A stretch of DNA of 64,000 nucleotides from Bacillota bacterium (GTDB lineage Bacteria; Bacillota; Clostridia; Lachnospirales; Lachnospiraceae), in assembly GCA_023413555.1 (NCBI GenBank), contig JAEZPG010000096.1, forward strand, positions 62,001 through 126,000. Reading direction: 5' to 3'. A program made the position numbers and the translations under genes. This document shows, piece by piece, positions 28,195 to 40,433 of the stretch. Position 1 is the stretch's first letter. The number at the start of each line of letters is the position of its first letter. The notes under the pieces are model-generated. The model was not told the origin of the DNA. It saw nothing but the letters and a program-made list of their open reading frames with translations, and searched no databases.

Positions 28195-28971
28195 ATGAAG
28201 TTTCGCCCCTGCATAGATATACATAATGGAAAAGTAAAACAGATAGTTGGAGGAAGTCTACAGGATAATTCCTTGACTACGCAAGAAAATTTTGTGTCTA
28301 ATCAGGGAGCAGTGTTTTATGCAAACCTGTATCGCAAGCTTCATATAAAAGGTGGACATATTATACTATTAAATCCTTCACATTCTCCATATTATAAAGA
28401 AAATGTTAGACAGACCATAGAGGCCTTGCGTTCATATCCTGGAGGGCTTCAAGTTGGCGGAGGAATTAACTTAAAGAATGCTAGTAGGTTTTTAGATGCC
28501 GGAGCTAGTCATGTGATAGTTACTAGCTATGTTTTTAGAGAAGGTCAAGTGGATTATAATCGATTAAGAGAAATGAGCAAAGTTGTTGGAAAGAAGCGAT
28601 TGGTCTTAGACTTAAGCTGTCGTAAAAGGGAAAATGAGTATTACATAGTAACGGATCGATGGCAGAAGTTTACTAATGAAAAGCTAACAATAGAATTATT
28701 GGACAGACTGTCTGAGTTTTGTGATGAGTATTTAATTCATGCCGTGGATGTGGAAGGAAAGGCAAGTGGGATTGAAGAGCCTCTTGTTAGTTTACTTGGT
28801 AGTTGGTCCAATTTACCTGTCACCTATGCAGGTGGAGTAGGTTCTTATGCTGATTTGGAGACGTTAAAAAAACTTGGTAATAATCAAGTTGATGTGACAG
28901 TAGGAAGTGCACTGGATCTATTTGGAGGCCCTTTATCGTTTAAAAGGGTATTAGATATTATAGACAAATAA
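28195..28971 (+). CDS. hisA: ProFAR isomerase of the eukaryotic (HIS6) type
   Basis: This enzyme isomerises ProFAR to PRFAR in histidine synthesis. ATG 28195 is chosen because AAGGATGG then lies at a normal distance; 258 residues. The start MKFRPCIDIHNGKVKQIVGG and internal LQVGGGIN, LVLDLSCRK, FLIHA-like YLIHAVDVEG and TYAGGVGSYADL are nearly those of yeast His6 and unlike the usual bacterial HisA (which has GLDAR). It is a TIM barrel with the Asp of CID and of LDLS as the acid/base pair. No other his gene is nearby. Confidence 0.88.
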   Translation: MKFRPCIDIHNGKVKQIVGGSLQDNSLTTQENFVSNQGAVFYANLYRKLHIKGGHIILLNPSHSPYYKENVRQTIEALRSYPGGLQVGGGINLKNASRFLDAGASHVIVTSYVFREGQVDYNRLREMSKVVGKKRLVLDLSCRKRENEYYIVTDRWQKFTNEKLTIELLDRLSEFCDEYLIHAVDVEGKASGIEEPLVSLLGSWSNLPVTYAGGVGSYADLETLKKLGNNQVDVTVGSALDLFGGPLSFKRVLDIIDK

Positions 28972-29324
28972 CAGATGTGGTAAAAATAACTAGGATTATT
29001 AAAACAATCTTTCACTTAATCACTGTAATAATATATTCTTAACAATTTAGAACTGTACAAAATTAATGAAATTATATTAGTATAATGACAAATATATGTT
29101 AAAATAACATATAAAATGAAACATGACACGAACAAGCAGATAAAAGTGCTTAAAAAAAAATCGGAAAAGGGTTGATTTTTTAATTTCTTATGATATAATT
29201 GTTTCATAATTGTTAACAAGTTGTTACTTAAATTAATGAATTGTTTTGTTTCTAAAACAGTTTTGTAAAACAAATGAAACGAAAACGGAAATAGAATGAA
29301 ACAATTTAAAGTAAGGAGACAATA
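28972..29324. other. AT-rich non-coding stretch before the SleB-like gene
   Basis: No credible gene on either strand. The last 120 bases hold several GTTTT/AAAAC-type short inverted repeats (about 29228-29280) and a TATAAT at about 29193, which may be the promoter and leader of the hydrolase gene. Confidence 0.4.
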
Positions 29325-29840
29325 ATGAAAACATTAATCAGAAAGAGTGCATTATGTTTACTGGTATTTGTAATCGCAATTACAAGTAGTAGAGTTGATG
29401 TATCTGCAGCATCTAAAGCAAAGTATACGAAAGCAGAGTTAAAATACATATCTGCTATAATATATTGTGAAGCAGGCAATCAGCCACAAAAAGGAAAGAT
29501 TGCAGTTGCCAACGTAGTCCTTAACAGAGTAAACAATAAGAGATATCCGAACTCTGTCAAAGCTGTTATTTATCAGAAATATCAATTTTCTCCTACAAGA
29601 ACTAAAAGTAGAAAATATAAAGGATATACGAATTATCAGGTAGCATTGAAAAAATACTCTGGTGAGATTAAGATGAGCAAAACAGAGAAGAAGATGATGG
29701 CATCTTGCAAAAAGGCAGCTTTAGCTGCACTAACCGGTACAAAGGTATTGAGTAAAAAGTATTTATCTTTCACTGCTAAGAGTGCAGTTAAAAGAAAAGG
29801 TGTAAAAGCAGTGTATATTGGTGGTCATGGTTTTTACTAA
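29325..29840 (+). CDS. Secreted cell wall hydrolase, SleB/CwlJ catalytic family
   Basis: A 171-residue protein with signal peptide (about 1-30, ending VSAAS) and a Hydrolase_2 (PF07486) domain: the segment AIIYCEAGNQPQKGKIAVANVVLNRV carries the catalytic Glu of SleB-type lytic enzymes, followed by KYQFSP. SleB acts on spore cortex peptidoglycan; relatives with a plain signal peptide also act in vegetative cells. There is no peptidoglycan-binding domain, and the last 70 residues are very Lys-rich, which may give wall binding. AAGGAG precedes the ATG. Confidence 0.88.
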   Translation: MKTLIRKSALCLLVFVIAITSSRVDVSAASKAKYTKAELKYISAIIYCEAGNQPQKGKIAVANVVLNRVNNKRYPNSVKAVIYQKYQFSPTRTKSRKYKGYTNYQVALKKYSGEIKMSKTEKKMMASCKKAALAALTGTKVLSKKYLSFTAKSAVKRKGVKAVYIGGHGFY

Positions 29841-29879
29841 AGCTATGTTCCTAATAGGTTAATATTATAAGTGAAAAAT

Positions 29880-29912
29880 AAGAGGACTTATTCGTTAGAA
29901 TAAGTCCTTTAT
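29880..29912 (+). terminator. Terminator of the SleB-like gene
   Basis: AGGACTTATTC (29883-29893) and GAATAAGTCCT (29898-29908) form a perfect 11-bp stem with a GTTA loop and a short T-rich tail. Confidence 0.75.
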
Positions 29913-29992
29913 AATTGTGAATAATTGTGGTAATATGGTAGTTATAAATCTATTGTAATGAAATGGGAAAAATTTTGAAAGGAACGAATCAA

Positions 29993-31660
29993 ATGGATGA
30001 AATGAATGGCTCAAAGAATTTTATTGAGCAGATAATTGAAAATGATATTAAGGAAGGGTATTGTGAAACAGTAGTGACCAGGTTTCCACCTGAACCTAAT
30101 GGGTATCTTCATATTGGACACGCTAAGTCAATCATTTTAAATAGTGGTTTGGCAAAAAAATATAATGGTAGATTTAATCTACGTTTTGATGATACAAATC
30201 CTACAAAAGAAAAAACTGAATTTGTTCAATCTATAAAGGAAGATGTATTGTGGCTAGGAGCTGATTTTGAAGATCGTCTGTTTTTTGCTTCTGATTATTT
30301 TGAACAGATGTATGATGCTGCCCTTAAGCTGATAAAAAAAGGTAAGGCCTATGTATGTGACTTAAATGCTGAGGAGATACGTCAGTATCGTGGTACCTTA
30401 ACTGAACCAGGAAAAGATAGTCCATTTCGTAATCGTTCAATAGAGGAGAATCTTGATTTATTTGTACGAATGAAAAATGGTGAGTTTAATGATGGAGAAA
30501 AGGTGTTGCGTGCTAAGATTGATATGGCCAGTGGGAATATCAATATGAGGGATCCTATTTTATATCGGATAGCAAGAATGAGACATCACAATACAGGTGA
30601 TAAGTGGTGTATTTATCCGATGTATGATTTTGCTCATCCTATCGAGGATGCCATTGAGGGCGTGAGTCACTCTATTTGCACCTTAGAGTTTGAAGACCAT
30701 AGACCCCTTTATGATTGGGTTGTAAGAGAATTAAAGTATGAGAATCCTCCAAAGCAGATTGAGTTTGCTAAAATGTATCTTACGAATGTGGTGACTGGTA
30801 AAAGATATATTAAGCGTCTTGTTGAAGAGGGAATTGTAGATGGTTGGGATGATCCAAGATTAGTTACTATCGCAGCACTTAGAAGACGTGGATATACGCC
30901 AGAGGCGATTCGTATGTTCATGGAGCTTAGTGGTGTTTCAAAAGCACAAAGTTCTTCCGATTATGCTATGTTGGAATACTGTATTAGAGAAGATTTAAAA
31001 CTAAAAAAGTTCAGAATGATGGCTGTTCTTGATCCTATTAAGCTTATAATTACAAATTACCCTGAAGATCAGGTTGAATATTTGGACGTTATAAATAATC
31101 AGGAAAATGAAGAACTGGGTGTAAGACAAGTTCCATTTTGTAGAGAATTATATATCGAAAGAGAAGACTTTATGATAGAACCACCAAAGAAGTATTTTCG
31201 TTTATACCCAGGTAATGAGGTACGTCTTATGCATGCTTATTTTGTTACCTGTACGGATTATGTTACTGATGAAAATGGAAAAGTAGTGGAGGTTCATTGC
31301 ACGTATGATCCAGCTACCAAGAGTGGCAGTGGATTTACTGAACGTAAGGTCAAGGGTACCATTCACTGGGTATCCGCTAAGCATGCTGTTCCTGCTGAAG
31401 TTCGATTATACGAGAATTTGGTTGATGAAGAGAAAGGTGTATACAATGAGGATGGTTCCGTAAACGTAAATCCTACTTCTCTTACTGTTCTAACTAATTG
31501 CGTTGTGGAACCTCTACTTGGGGAGGCGAATGCATATGATAGCTTCCAGTTCTTGAGACATGGATATTTTTGTGTGGATTTTAAAGATTCCTCTAAAGAG
31601 CATTTGGTATTTAACCGAATAGTATCTCAGAAGAGTTCTTATAAGCCATCTAATCATTAG
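29993..31660 (+). CDS. glnS: Glutaminyl-tRNA synthetase
   Basis: Charges tRNA-Gln directly. ATG 29993 follows AAAGGA; 555 residues. [18 protein letters not shown] holds the HIGH motif in its GlnRS form, and [26 protein letters not shown] is the GlnRS-specific stretch that separates it from GluRS. The C-terminal beta-barrel anticodon domains are present. Many Firmicutes make Gln-tRNA by the amidotransferase route only, so this is a lineage marker. It lies 10 bp before a DUF2225 gene. Confidence 0.95.
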   Translation: MDEMNGSKNFIEQIIENDIKEGYCETVVTRFPPEPNGYLHIGHAKSIILNSGLAKKYNGRFNLRFDDTNPTKEKTEFVQSIKEDVLWLGADFEDRLFFASDYFEQMYDAALKLIKKGKAYVCDLNAEEIRQYRGTLTEPGKDSPFRNRSIEENLDLFVRMKNGEFNDGEKVLRAKIDMASGNINMRDPILYRIARMRHHNTGDKWCIYPMYDFAHPIEDAIEGVSHSICTLEFEDHRPLYDWVVRELKYENPPKQIEFAKMYLTNVVTGKRYIKRLVEEGIVDGWDDPRLVTIAALRRRGYTPEAIRMFMELSGVSKAQSSSDYAMLEYCIREDLKLKKFRMMAVLDPIKLIITNYPEDQVEYLDVINNQENEELGVRQVPFCRELYIEREDFMIEPPKKYFRLYPGNEVRLMHAYFVTCTDYVTDENGKVVEVHCTYDPATKSGSGFTERKVKGTIHWVSAKHAVPAEVRLYENLVDEEKGVYNEDGSVNVNPTSLTVLTNCVVEPLLGEANAYDSFQFLRHGYFCVDFKDSSKEHLVFNRIVSQKSSYKPSNH

Positions 31661-31670
31661 GAGGTAGTGT

Positions 31671-32507
31671 ATGGGGGATTTATTATCGGGCCTAGAAGAG
31701 TTCGGGCTTAATAATGTTAATAAACTGGATGTATTTGAGAAAGAAAAAGAAGAATTAAGGATTGAGAATAGGTCACAGAAACAAACGGTGGAAGAGGTAG
31801 ATTTTTTATTTGAAAAGTCTTATATCTGCCCTGTATGTGGAGAGGACTTTAAGAGTAAAACCGTGAAGGTAGGAAAGGTAAAGCTGCTTTCAGCAGATTC
31901 GGATCTTCGTCCCAAATACCAGTTAGTTGACTCATTAAAGTATGATGCTATTGTCTGTCCAACTTGTGGATATGCAGCATTAAACAGATTTTTTAATTAT
32001 ATGACATCTATGCAGGCTAGAACAATAAAAGAAAAAATATCCTGTAACTACAAGCACACAAAGGAAACTGGAGATATATATACTTATGATGATGCCGTTT
32101 TACGTCATAAGCTTGCATTGTTAAATGCCATTGTTACAAATGCAAAGAACAGTGAGAAAGGGTATATCTGTTTGAAGTTGGCATGGTTATGTCGTGGAAA
32201 ACGTGAGACATTAAGTAAGGATACAGCCAATTTTCAGAAGGAAAAGCAGGAGCTAATTAAGCTTGAGCATGAATATATACAGAATGCCTATGAAGGTTTT
32301 AGCAATGCTTTAATGAAGGAAAATTTCCCAATGTGTGGTATGGATGAATACACTGTTATGTATTTGTTGGCGGAATTAGCGAGAAGATGTGGTAAGAATG
32401 ATGATTCTCTTAGATTGGTTTCTAAAATACTCGTATCACGTGAAGCCAACGAACGGATAAAGGATAAATGTAGGGCGATTAAAGAAGCTATAAAGACCAA
32501 TAAATAG
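31671..32507 (+). CDS. DUF2225 family protein with two CxxC zinc sites
   Basis: A 278-residue soluble protein. The N-terminal 100 residues have YICPVCGEDFKSK and DAIVCPTCGYAALNRFF, two CxxC pairs that should bind one zinc, followed by a helical repeat-like region (about 130-270) similar to TPR. This is the DUF2225 pattern; the function is unknown. It follows glnS after 10 bp with GGAGGTAGTGT before the ATG, so it is probably cotranscribed. Confidence 0.85.
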   Translation: MGDLLSGLEEFGLNNVNKLDVFEKEKEELRIENRSQKQTVEEVDFLFEKSYICPVCGEDFKSKTVKVGKVKLLSADSDLRPKYQLVDSLKYDAIVCPTCGYAALNRFFNYMTSMQARTIKEKISCNYKHTKETGDIYTYDDAVLRHKLALLNAIVTNAKNSEKGYICLKLAWLCRGKRETLSKDTANFQKEKQELIKLEHEYIQNAYEGFSNALMKENFPMCGMDEYTVMYLLAELARRCGKNDDSLRLVSKILVSREANERIKDKCRAIKEAIKTNK

Positions 32508-32509
32508 GA

Positions 32510-32552
32510 GGAATGGGTATAGGATTTATGTAAGTCCTATACCCATTTCTGT
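32510..32552 (+). terminator. Terminator between DUF2225 and DUF6062 genes
   Basis: A 13-bp perfect stem, AATGGGTATAGGA (32512-32524) with its complement (32535-32547), then TTCTGT. It separates convergent genes. Confidence 0.65.
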
Positions 32553-32571
32553 CAATCTAGGATTGACAAGA

Positions 32572-33288
32572 TCATACTTGAATATCAACCCCATTTAGCT
32601 TTTGAATGGCACGTGGTAGGGCATCTTTAGAATTTTTCCATGGTTCATTGGTGTTTCGATAATCAAATTTATCAATAAGCCAGGTTAAATCATCTAACAC
32701 TCTATGTATATTTTCTAGGAAAACTTCATTTAGATCTTTTATAAAGTTTTGATAGGTGGAACCGGACAAGTCCTTTCCTGCCATTTCAAACAACCTCCCA
32801 TAGTGAGGTTGACAAATCCCTTTCGAATTCTTAAATAAAACACGAAAATCCTGTTCAGTTCGATACAGATATAAGATAGTGGATAGATATCGATTAAAAG
32901 TCCTGTCTATATGGTCACAGATAAAACAACTATCATCGATTTTCTTAATGTAGGAGATTACTGGATGGATTTCTTTCTTTTTTATCAAGCCGGGGGCCTT
33001 AGGGATAGTCTTGGTTAGTGAGGATAAATCCTTTAGCACCTTTTCCATATGAGTGGAAAGTATGAGGGCAAGACCGAGACGGTTTTGATTGCCATAGAGT
33101 TGCTTAATATGCTTCTGGCAAAAACCGAATTTATTTGTCATTTCACGTATGTCGTCTTCCATGTAGCTTGGTCCCATGGTGTATTCTATGGCTTCTTTCT
33201 CTAATGTGTGGTAGATGGTACATACAGGACATTCACAATCAATATGAAAAGCTTCATTTACAGGAATGGTATATAGTTTTTCTTTCAT
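32572..33288 (-). CDS. DUF6062 family protein (Cys/His-rich)
   Basis: A 238-residue leftward gene. Repeated Cys pairs fit two related zinc-binding modules: CECPVC (19-24) with GFCQKH, then CFICDH with GICQPHY. Between them the protein is helical. These match DUF6062, a Clostridia family without known function. GGAAAC-type ribosome site precedes the start on the minus strand. It stands alone between the glnS and groESL units. Confidence 0.75.
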   Translation of the reverse strand: MKEKLYTIPVNEAFHIDCECPVCTIYHTLEKEAIEYTMGPSYMEDDIREMTNKFGFCQKHIKQLYGNQNRLGLALILSTHMEKVLKDLSSLTKTIPKAPGLIKKKEIHPVISYIKKIDDSCFICDHIDRTFNRYLSTILYLYRTEQDFRVLFKNSKGICQPHYGRLFEMAGKDLSGSTYQNFIKDLNEVFLENIHRVLDDLTWLIDKFDYRNTNEPWKNSKDALPRAIQKLNGVDIQV

Positions 33289-33535
33289 AATAGTTTCCTT
33301 TCGTTAAAATCTATGTAGTAGGAAAAGACGATGTTTCATACAATACATAGAGTAAGTCCTCTATGTATTGTAACAGATTGTAATGAATTTGTCCTTATTA
33401 ACGTATATTTTAGGAAAAAAGATACAGAATATTCTGTGAATAAAGAAATCAAGAGATATAATGAGGAAACAGAAGAAATAATGAGAATATATTAAAAATC
33501 AACCTGATTTATTATGTTTTTCGAATTAATGTGGT

Positions 33536-33564
33536 TTGCAATATACAGGTAGATTTACTAATAT
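33536..33564 (+). promoter_or_regulatory. Probable sigma-A promoter of groESL
   Basis: TTGCAA (33536-33541), 17-nt spacer, TAATAT (33559-33564), 13 bp before the CIRCE operator. Confidence 0.6.
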
Positions 33565-33576
33565 ATAGATTATCAG

Positions 33577-33603
33577 TTAGCACTCAATTGACGAGAGTGC
33601 TAA
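33577..33603 (+). promoter_or_regulatory. CIRCE operator (HrcA binding site)
   Basis: TTAGCACTC (33577-33585), 9-nt spacer, GAGTGCTAA (33595-33603): a perfect match to the CIRCE consensus. It predicts HrcA repression and heat-shock induction of groESL. Confidence 0.97.
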
Positions 33604-33637
33604 TAAAAAGCAAAATAGTTGTTAAGGAGGAATATAT

Positions 33638-33922
33638 ATGAAATTAGTACCTTTAGGAGACAGAGTTGTTTTAAAACAGTTAGTAGCAGAAGAGACTACG
33701 AAATCAGGTATTGTATTACCTGGTCAAGCAAAAGAGAAACCACAGCAGGCTGAAGTTGTTGCAGTTGGCCCTGGTGGAATAGTAGATGGTAAGGAAGTAG
33801 AAATGCAGGTAAAAGTAGGTCAGACTGTTATCTATTCTAAATATGCTGGTACAGAAGTAAAAATAGAGGATGAAGAGTTTATTATTGTAAAACAAAGCGA
33901 CATTGTTGCTGTTGTTGAATAA
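33638..33922 (+). CDS. groES: Co-chaperonin GroES
   Basis: A 94-residue GroES with the conserved start ([14 protein letters not shown]), the mobile loop [19 protein letters not shown] that contacts GroEL, and the end [16 protein letters not shown]. It caps the GroEL folding chamber. AAGGAGGA precedes the ATG. It is first in the CIRCE-controlled operon, 45 bp before groEL. Confidence 0.98.
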   Translation: MKLVPLGDRVVLKQLVAEETTKSGIVLPGQAKEKPQQAEVVAVGPGGIVDGKEVEMQVKVGQTVIYSKYAGTEVKIEDEEFIIVKQSDIVAVVE

Positions 33923-33952
33923 GTTGCGTTCATAACATAGAAAATAGATTGA

Positions 33953-35590
<1,638 letters not shown>

Positions 35591-35615
35591 TTAAATAAAA
35601 CAGTAATGAATATAT

Positions 35616-35660
35616 AAAACCCAGCAGGAGACACTAAATGTGTTTTCTGCTGGGTTTTCT
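35616..35660. terminator. Bidirectional terminator after groEL
   Basis: AAAACCCAGCAG (35616-35627) pairs with CTGCTGGGTTTT (35647-35658). It lies between convergent genes and has A- and T-rich flanks. Confidence 0.9.
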
Positions 35661-35695
35661 GCTCTTTGTCCATAATCCTAAGCACCCCTTGCTAA

Positions 35696-36274
35696 CTATA
35701 ACACCCGAATTCGGTAGGCATTAGACAATGGCGGTATACTAAAGGTTTGACGAGTGGAATAGTCTGCTCGTATAAGCTGCCCTAGGCGTAGAGCTCCAAA
35801 GGGGATTTGTTGTCCTCTTCGATTTAATATCACTGTATCCGGAGTAATATTTAGCCGAATCTGATTAGATGGTTCATTTACAGGACCAACCAGAATCTGA
35901 TTTGCATTACGGTTAATCTGTAAAATCGCTCCTAAAATAATATGGTATGAACTAGCGGGTGGAATAAGGGTAATCCTTATTGCTCTTGCTTGAGGGGGGA
36001 GACTGGCAGTCATAGCAGGGCTTATTTCAGCATCCAAGGTCATACCCAACTGGATGCGACGTCTGGAAAGTGCTCTTCCATAAGTGTTGCGAACCAATGT
36101 CTGATTAGTCACTACTAGAACCAAAGTCTGCATAGTCCCTCTGGGAACAGGGGGTATATAGGAAACCGTTACATAAGTGACATTACGTACATTACGAATC
36201 TCTTGAACAGTAGCATTTCTTACACGATAAAAATTATTTACACATGGGCCTCCGAGGCGAGAATTACAAGGCAT
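35696..36274 (-). CDS. Hypothetical protein, beta-rich, unrecognised
   Basis: A 192-residue leftward gene with GGAGG before its start on the minus strand. The protein is unusual: many Arg, Asn, Ile, Val and Thr, few Lys and almost no acidic residues, no signal peptide or membrane helix, two early Cys (Cys3, Cys11). The alternation of hydrophobic and polar residues suggests beta strands, with two internally similar stretches about the themes LGMTLDAEI and LNITPDTVI. It could be a spore-surface or envelope protein, but I do not recognise a family. Confidence 0.65.
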   Translation of the reverse strand: MPCNSRLGGPCVNNFYRVRNATVQEIRNVRNVTYVTVSYIPPVPRGTMQTLVLVVTNQTLVRNTYGRALSRRRIQLGMTLDAEISPAMTASLPPQARAIRITLIPPASSYHIILGAILQINRNANQILVGPVNEPSNQIRLNITPDTVILNRRGQQIPFGALRLGQLIRADYSTRQTFSIPPLSNAYRIRVL

Positions 36275-36426
36275 GTTACCTCCTATTTTTTATGTGGCTT
36301 TGAGCCATAAGTGCTTTCTATATCATATGCGTATGAATTGGAAAAGTTCAGAGATGACAGGAAAATATCCAAGACTTGGGCAGTATAGAACAGGCTACAG
36401 ATTAATGCACTATGACAATTATTATG

Positions 36427-36455
36427 TTGACAACCTAAGTATTTTTAGTTATACT
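36427..36455 (+). promoter_or_regulatory. Consensus sigma-A promoter of guaB
   Basis: TTGACA (36427-36432), 17-nt spacer, TATACT (36450-36455). The start would be near 36462, leaving a leader of about 140 nt with a hairpin at 36534-36562. Confidence 0.75.
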
Positions 36456-36510
36456 TGTAAAAATCTTTTTTATTAATAGTAAAAGATTCATTAGCAATTC
36501 TAATTATTAA

Positions 36511-38058
<1,548 letters not shown>

Positions 38059-38088
38059 AAAGAAACCAATTAACTATAGTTATATTTT

Positions 38089-38130
38089 AAGGACATTTTC
38101 TAAAAGAAATTTTAGAAAATGTCCTTTTCT
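38089..38130 (+). terminator. Terminator of guaB
   Basis: AAGGACATTTTCTAAAA (38089-38105) pairs with TTTTAGAAAATGTCCTT (38110-38126) and a T-rich tail follows. Confidence 0.9.
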
Positions 38131-38197
38131 CAATATCCATATCTCACAGTGTGAAGCGTAACAAAGATACACAACTGGTTAATTCTATCTTATGATT

Positions 38198-38905
38198 CTA
38201 TTTTTCAAATAGTTCTTTTTTAAATGCCAGCCAAGCATCCTCATGCTCTACATAATACAATGGGCAAAGTTTGCCAGTTACATCATAATGCCGAATAACA
38301 TCATTGATGTCTAAGTCATACTGGGAGCAAAGCCATCTGGTTAAAGAGATAAGAGCGTCATAGCTTTCCTTAGTAAACTTACCTGTTTCATCAGGATGAC
38401 AGACTTCAATGGATAATGTATCTTTATTTCGATTATTACTTGCATAGGAAATCTCATTTGTAGGGATACATTGAATAATCTTACCATCCAAATCAATAAT
38501 AAAATGACTACTTGCATAGGTGCTTCCGCTGTCTGCAAGTTTATTAAAATAATTCCTGTTAGCCTTGGCTGAGGTACCAGGATTGCCCACATAATGAATG
38601 ACAACGCCATTTACTTTGCTAAGAGGAGTCTGTGGTCTGGAATAAGGGTTGGGATTCAGTAAATCTGCCTGAATGGGAGGCTTTTTATAACTTGAAGCCA
38701 TAACCGTGGCCGGACGGGCAGCTCCATCCCCTTCTATTGCGCTTGAAATATCATTTTCTTTAGTATTGGAAGTGTTTAACAGAAGAAAGCCTGTCACTAC
38801 GGCCATTATGGTACCAATGAGACATAGAAATCGAATTAGATGTTTCTTTTTACGTTGAAGAGCCCTTTTTCTTCTAGGTGGATAATAGGAATTGTAGTAT
38901 GACAT
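38198..38905 (-). CDS. Membrane-anchored N-acetylmuramoyl-L-alanine amidase (Amidase_2)
   Basis: A 235-residue protein with a very basic cytoplasmic start (RRKRALQRKKKH), one membrane helix at about 25-46, a Ser/Pro-rich linker, and an Amidase_2/PGRP domain (about 95-235). Zinc ligands are His in VVIHYVG and in IRHYDVTGKLCP; SSHFIIDLDGKIIQCIP and LSIEVCHP are the other family segments. It should cut the peptide from glycan in peptidoglycan outside the membrane. Last gene of a leftward three-gene operon. Confidence 0.9.
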   Translation of the reverse strand: MSYYNSYYPPRRKRALQRKKKHLIRFLCLIGTIMAVVTGFLLLNTSNTKENDISSAIEGDGAARPATVMASSYKKPPIQADLLNPNPYSRPQTPLSKVNGVVIHYVGNPGTSAKANRNYFNKLADSGSTYASSHFIIDLDGKIIQCIPTNEISYASNNRNKDTLSIEVCHPDETGKFTKESYDALISLTRWLCSQYDLDINDVIRHYDVTGKLCPLYYVEHEDAWLAFKKELFEK

Positions 38906-38937
38906 AATACTCCTTTAGTATGTACCTTAAACCTCCT

Positions 38938-39417
38938 TTAGAGTTTTAAGGTTATAGTCTTATTTGCTGGTTCGTAAAGTCGGTAAGTAATACCTGCATT
39001 TTTCATCATACGTTTACTTGCTATGGTGGATCCGGTATTGGCATATTTGTCACATAGATAGATAACCTCCTTGATTCCAACCTGTATTAGAGCTTTTGTA
39101 CATTCGTTGCAAGGGAATAAAGAAGTGTAGAGCTTAGCTCCTTTCATATTAACGCCAGTATAGTTTAAAATGGCATTAAGTTCTGCATGACACACATAAG
39201 GATATTTGGTGTCTAGAAATTCACCATCTCTTTCCCAAGGGTATTCATCGTCAGAACATCCCTGTGGCATACCATTATAGCCCATGGACAAAATACGATT
39301 ATCATCATTGACTATACAAGCTCCTACACAGGTGTTTGGATCTTTACTCCGTTCAGCAGACAGAAGTGCAACTCCCATAAAATATTCATCCCATTTTAAG
39401 TAATCTTGCTTTTTCAT
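38938..39417 (-). CDS. dCMP deaminase (ComEB-like)
   Basis: A 159-residue zinc deaminase that makes dUMP from dCMP for thymidylate synthesis. CHAELNAILN holds the His ligand and catalytic Glu; PCNECTKALI holds the two Cys ligands. The N-terminal region has SKDPNTCVGACIV and SMGYNGMPQGC, typical of the ComE-type dCMP deaminases. Its ATG overlaps the stop of the upstream DUF1461 gene by 4 bp (translational coupling); the amidase gene follows after 32 bp. Confidence 0.93.
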   Translation of the reverse strand: MKKQDYLKWDEYFMGVALLSAERSKDPNTCVGACIVNDDNRILSMGYNGMPQGCSDDEYPWERDGEFLDTKYPYVCHAELNAILNYTGVNMKGAKLYTSLFPCNECTKALIQVGIKEVIYLCDKYANTGSTIASKRMMKNAGITYRLYEPANKTITLKL

Positions 39418-40058
39418 TTAGATACCCCTTTCTTTTTATGAATACAGTAAGCCAGGTACAAGCCTAAGCTTCCTAGTAGTACAACTAATACAATTGCAAT
39501 GGCACAGTGCATAAAGTACCCCTCAGGGAGGATTGTTATGACAGGATCTGTAGTAGGGTCAAAGAGCCAGTCATCATTACGGAAAAACAATTTATGAAAG
39601 ATAACAAAGACTTTGTTAAAACTAATGCTCATAGCTAAACCTATAATAGCGGGAATGGCGATAGAGGTAAAGGCTGCAGTCTTTAAATATTGATAATCAT
39701 GTTGTTTTCTTTTTCGAAGAACTAGGAAACAGAGTAGACCAAAGGATAGGGCCATAAGAATGTAACAGCCGTTAAAAATAATTTTTACCTCTGCAAAATG
39801 GCTTAGTCCACTAGAGGAGGCAGCCAGAGTGGGAAATTCTAACTTTCCGAAAAAAAATGGGGAGCAGTAAGCAATGAGGGCATTGTAGTTCTCCATTATT
39901 ACATCGTAACTTAGACCAGAGGTGGCTTCGATATTCAAATACTTTACATCGAATCGATACAAAGCTCCACAATTTATCACAAAAATAGTACCGAGTGTTG
40001 CGAAAAAAATAAAAAACAATATACCAATGCCAATATATGATATTTTCTTTGTTTTCAT
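39414..40058 (-). CDS. DUF1461/TIGR01906 family membrane protein
   Basis: A 214-residue protein with four membrane helices. Between the first two lies an extracytoplasmic region with NYNALIAYCSPFF and LSHFAEVK; before the last comes FHKLFFRNDDWLFDPTTDPVI, the FxNxxWxFDPxxDP hallmark of TIGR01906. Function is unknown. It is first in the leftward operon with the dCMP deaminase and amidase genes. Confidence 0.85.
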   Translation of the reverse strand: MKTKKISYIGIGILFFIFFATLGTIFVINCGALYRFDVKYLNIEATSGLSYDVIMENYNALIAYCSPFFFGKLEFPTLAASSSGLSHFAEVKIIFNGCYILMALSFGLLCFLVLRKRKQHDYQYLKTAAFTSIAIPAIIGLAMSISFNKVFVIFHKLFFRNDDWLFDPTTDPVITILPEGYFMHCAIAIVLVVLLGSLGLYLAYCIHKKKGVSK

Positions 40059-40261
40059 AGGTTACTCTCCTAAACCATTTTATGATATCTCATAATCATT
40101 AAACCACTTCTATCATATTATAATATAGAACACATACTACCGCAATCATTAGAAATGGTAAAATAATAAGAATAGTTAATAAGTAGAATTATAAAATTTA
40201 ATTATACTTATAAATTAAAGCTGTTGAATTCTAAAATATTATGTAGTACACTAAATTTAGA

Positions 40262-40376
40262 AGTCGTATGACTGGCGGAAATGGGAAAAACCCATGGGGA
40301 GTACGATGATTTGACATGCCGACCGCCTGGGCAGCCGTTAGGTTACCTAGGCGGTTTTTGCTGTTTTTTAAGTTAT
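40262..40376 (+). promoter_or_regulatory. ZTP riboswitch (pfl motif) with overlapping terminator
   Basis: The aptamer has the conserved pieces TCGTATGACTGGCGGAA, then CATGGGGAGTACGA, and the 3' part GCCGACCGCCTGGGC (40318-40332). CCGCCTGGG (40323-40331) can pair instead with CCTAGGCGG (about 40347-40355), followed by two T-runs, forming a terminator. ZTP (or ZMP) binding should hold the 3' part in the aptamer and switch the downstream purH on. ZMP is a substrate of PurH, which fits. Confidence 0.92.
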
Positions 40377-40433
40377 AATAGCAGTAGGCTGTCCAGATAC
40401 TAACGGAGCATAGGAAAGAAAAGGAGAATGGAA

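Noticed and set aside
29016..29273. 85-codon frame on the - strand
   Set aside because: AT-rich spacer, Tyr/Ile/Leu-rich with no ribosome site or homologous look.
36273..36476. 67-codon frame on the + strand
   Set aside because: It covers the guaB promoter and starts inside the ribosome site region of the opposite gene; no ribosome site of its own.
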